From Oscillospiraceae bacterium (GTDB taxonomy: Bacteria > Bacillota > Clostridia > Oscillospirales > Ruminococcaceae), in assembly GCA_017473015.1 (NCBI GenBank), contig JAFUNP010000023.1, positions 45,321-109,320 of the forward strand: a DNA stretch of 64,000 nt, given 5' to 3'. Positions 62,182 to 64,000 of this stretch are shown here, one piece after another. Position 1 is the stretch's first letter. The number at the start of each line of letters is the position of its first letter. Both the position numbers and the translations under genes were made by a program. The notes beneath the pieces are model-generated. The model made no database searches. It was not told where the DNA came from and saw only the letters and a list, made by a program, of their open reading frames with translations.

Positions 62182-62281
62182 ATATTTCTCCTGTATATGT
62201 AAAGTAGTTGATTCATATTATCTCAACTATATATTTTACCATAAACAGCCAGCTATTTAAAGTAAAATATGATTTTTTCCT

Positions 62282-63166
62282 CTACCAGCGGTAATCTTTT
62301 CTTTTAAAAGGCTCTTTTATATCCTTTTCTGTAAGCAAAGAGTATTTATCCGGGCGGCGGTATGCGTTGCCGTGTACCTCTGCGGCACGGTAGGCCCTGA
62401 TGTCATCCACAGCAAAATCTGCAATATATATTCCCTCTTCACCGCTGGCCTCCAGTATACAGGTGTCACGGCTGCCGCTTCCGTCCAGAGGGTAAACAAT
62501 ACCGTCAAAACCTGTGGAATGGCCGTTGCAGTCTGGCTGTCCCTGTGGATAATTGCAGGTAGCGATGGCCAGCATATTTTCGTATGCCCTGCCGCGCAGC
62601 TGACTGATGCGGTTAATTTCCATAGGACAGGCATTGGGCACCAAAATCAGCTCTGCTCCTTTCAGCATCATAATTCTGGCACTTTCGGGAAATTCCCTGT
62701 CATAACAAATCATAGCACCCACATTCACACTGCCGCCGGCTGTATCCAGCGGTTTCACATAGAAATCGTCGCCCGGTGACAGTCGGCACTCATCGCCGAA
62801 ATCACAGGTATGCACCTTTGCATAGGTAAAAACTGTATTTCCATAACGGTCAAAAAGCGTAACAGTGTTTCTTGGCGACGGAGCATCAGGATAATTTTCA
62901 AGATAAGTGATGGCTATAGCCATATTCAGTTCTGCGGCAAGTGTGCGGAAAGTCTGTACAAAGCTGCTTTCCTCACTCACAGCCATGGATTTCAGCAAAT
63001 CAATATCTTCAGGAATACAGTACCCCACATTCCACATTTCAGGAAACAGCGCAATATCCGCCCCCATTTCCCGGGCCAGACGGCAGTATTCTGTTCCTTT
63101 TTCAAGATTTCCCTGCTGTGTGCCTGTGGGCATTATCTGCAACAGCGCAACTTTCAGACTTTTCAT
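62282..63166 (-). CDS. Carbon-nitrogen hydrolase (nitrilase superfamily)
   Basis: The 294-residue amidase-type enzyme has the catalytic triad in place: Glu in IALFPEMWNVGY, Lys in TYAKVHTCDFG, Cys in GAMICYDREFPES. It is similar to omega-amidase/N-carbamoylputrescine amidase-like proteins; the substrate is unknown. It ends FKRKDYRW. The start is preceded by GAGGTGAAATT. Confidence 0.9.
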   Translation of the reverse strand: MKSLKVALLQIMPTGTQQGNLEKGTEYCRLAREMGADIALFPEMWNVGYCIPEDIDLLKSMAVSEESSFVQTFRTLAAELNMAIAITYLENYPDAPSPRNTVTLFDRYGNTVFTYAKVHTCDFGDECRLSPGDDFYVKPLDTAGGSVNVGAMICYDREFPESARIMMLKGAELILVPNACPMEINRISQLRGRAYENMLAIATCNYPQGQPDCNGHSTGFDGIVYPLDGSGSRDTCILEASGEEGIYIADFAVDDIRAYRAAEVHGNAYRRPDKYSLLTEKDIKEPFKRKDYRW

Positions 63167-63332
63167 AATTTCACCTCAATAGCCGTTTATGATAAAATTA
63201 TAGACTATAACCGCAATTTTTACAATCACTGTCTACATATTACGACAGTTTATAAGCTGTATTGTAATAAATATAATATTTTCAACAATAACTGCTTTTT
63301 ATGTTGATAATTTTAAATTTTCCGGAGGAAAT

Positions 63333-63710
63333 ATGAGAATTCTCCTTAATAAGAAAAAGTTAATAGAACTGTCAGCAAAATGGAAATACACCTGGCCTGC
63401 ATGGACGGTAGTTACAATTGCAATACTGGGTACTATTCCCTTTGGACCCACATTATTGACTTTATTTTGCTGTACTCCCGTTGTAATCGCATCCTTTCTG
63501 TTTGCTGCAAACCACTGGCAAGGCAGTTTCTTCGGTATACTGTTTGCAATTATGCCTATGACCGAATACTGGTATAATTGCTGGCTTGTCGAATATAAAG
63601 ATATGGTTATCTACCATAATTGGAATCCCTGGGTATTTACAGTAATGGTTATAGTTTATTATATTTTTATGGGATGGCTGTGTTACAGGGAAAACAATAC
63701 CTCTAAATAG
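63333..63710 (+). CDS. Small membrane protein, function unknown
   Basis: The 125-residue protein has about three to four membrane helices (around 24-45, 45-65, 67-85 and 98-118). It is rich in Trp and Tyr, with the aromatic loop EYWYNCWLVEYKDMVIYHNW between helices. No family is recognised. A strong TTCCGGAGGAAAT ribosome site supports translation. It is monocistronic with nothing functional next to it. Confidence 0.65.
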   Translation: MRILLNKKKLIELSAKWKYTWPAWTVVTIAILGTIPFGPTLLTLFCCTPVVIASFLFAANHWQGSFFGILFAIMPMTEYWYNCWLVEYKDMVIYHNWNPWVFTVMVIVYYIFMGWLCYRENNTSK

Positions 63711-63865
63711 CTTACTATTTATTATATTGTACAAATAATTTTATACTCAATTCAAATTGGCGGAAGCACAGCTTTTCAAGATGTACTTCCGCTCAAACTG
63801 TCATCAAGAAATTATCCTATGGGGACAGGTTTCCCGTCCTGTTGCAGGAATGTTAAATATATATC

Positions 63866-64000
63866 GCGTAGGGGACACCACTGGCCTCGGAGGACGAGCT
63901 CGGCCTTTTGCGCCCTGCGCAAAACCATTCTGGCGCTGCGCTTGCCCACATCGTCCCGCTACCATAAAATTAAATGTGCAGCATAGGGACTATTCACGAA
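63866..64000. repeat. Composite intergenic repeat at the right edge
   Basis: GCGTAGGGGACACCACTGGC begins a block with GGACGAGCTCGGCC, a TTTTGCGC/GCGCAAAA hairpin and GGCGCTGCGCTTGC, paralleling 40150-40215. Bases 63819-63840 hold a GGGGACAGG/CCCGTCC palindrome. The sequence continues beyond the window with CATAGGGACTATTCACGAA. Confidence 0.55.

Overview
The window looks like a chromosomal segment of an anaerobic, fermentative Gram-positive member of the Clostridia. A Ruminococcaceae/Oscillospirales-type gut bacterium is my best guess, inferred from gene content and intergenic repeat style and not from any marker phylogeny. Supporting evidence: a CIRCE-controlled hrcA-grpE-dnaK-dnaJ operon, a single-chain pyruvate:ferredoxin oxidoreductase, an electron-bifurcating-type [FeFe]-hydrogenase operon behind a textbook Rex operator, HemW, CsoR, strong AGGAGG ribosome sites and sigma-A promoters (TTGACA-17-TATAAT). 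There is no phage structural gene, integrase, transposase or CRISPR array.

Layout. 1-8.6 kb: end of an epoxyqueuosine-reductase-like Fe-S protein, an SGNH hydrolase, galM, trmB, an MFS carrier and an asymmetric heterodimeric ABC exporter. 8.7-11 kb: tRNA-Met, two identical tRNA-Glu(TTC) genes and tRNA-Glu(CTC), with a zinc-ribbon membrane protein and unusual tRNA-derived trailers. 11-16 kb: heat-shock operon. 16-18.1 kb: hemW and a NUDIX hydrolase. 18.4-22 kb: nifJ. 22.3-28 kb: LicA-like kinase with a winged helix, a LexA/CI-type repressor divergent from a sigma-region-4-like regulator with shared operators, a phosphoesterase, galE and a nucleotidyltransferase. 28-32.3 kb: tRNA-Thr/tRNA-Tyr with trailers, apbE, an M20 amidohydrolase and a TPR lipoprotein. 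32.3-36.4 kb: csoR-copA copper module, in which copA carries an in-frame stop and ends in a fused, separately startable CopZ-like domain; a pentapeptide protein is divergent. 36.4-41.4 kb: MATE transporter plus cytidylate-kinase-like protein, CadD-like transporter, NifX-like protein and a LysR regulator. 41.9-45.5 kb: a dTDP-rhamnose type operon (GT2, rfbA, rfbD, rfbB) lacking rfbC. 46-56 kb: hydrogenase structural operon (minus) and a divergent accessory set (two DRTGG proteins, RsbW-like ATPase, hydrogenase-like Fe-S protein, PHP protein). 56-63.7 kb: GNAT proteins, peptidase S51, a TraB-like protein, a TusA/AhpD-like fusion, a DMT carrier, Rrf2, a GT2-GtrA protein, a nitrilase-family hydrolase and a small membrane protein.

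How it fits together. NifJ makes reduced ferredoxin from pyruvate. HydABC re-oxidises ferredoxin and NADH to hydrogen, under control by the NADH/NAD+ sensor Rex through the operator at 51123. The divergent DRTGG/ATPase/hydrogenase-like/PHP genes are probable regulators or maturation partners of this hydrogenase. CsoR with CopA/CopZ handles copper. GalM, GalE, the nucleotidyltransferase and the Rfb enzymes feed sugar nucleotides to the cell surface.

Intergenic space is rich in small dispersed repeats of three families: GTCATTCTGAG ends, GCGTAGGGG inverted ends, and a CTCCACCG/AAGGGAGG element. The most unusual structure is downstream of the tRNA genes. Each of three tRNA loci is followed by a terminator, then an inverted fragment of that tRNA's own T-arm, then a direct copy of part of its 3' half; in two of the three a further terminator follows. 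Two of the three share a hairpin core.
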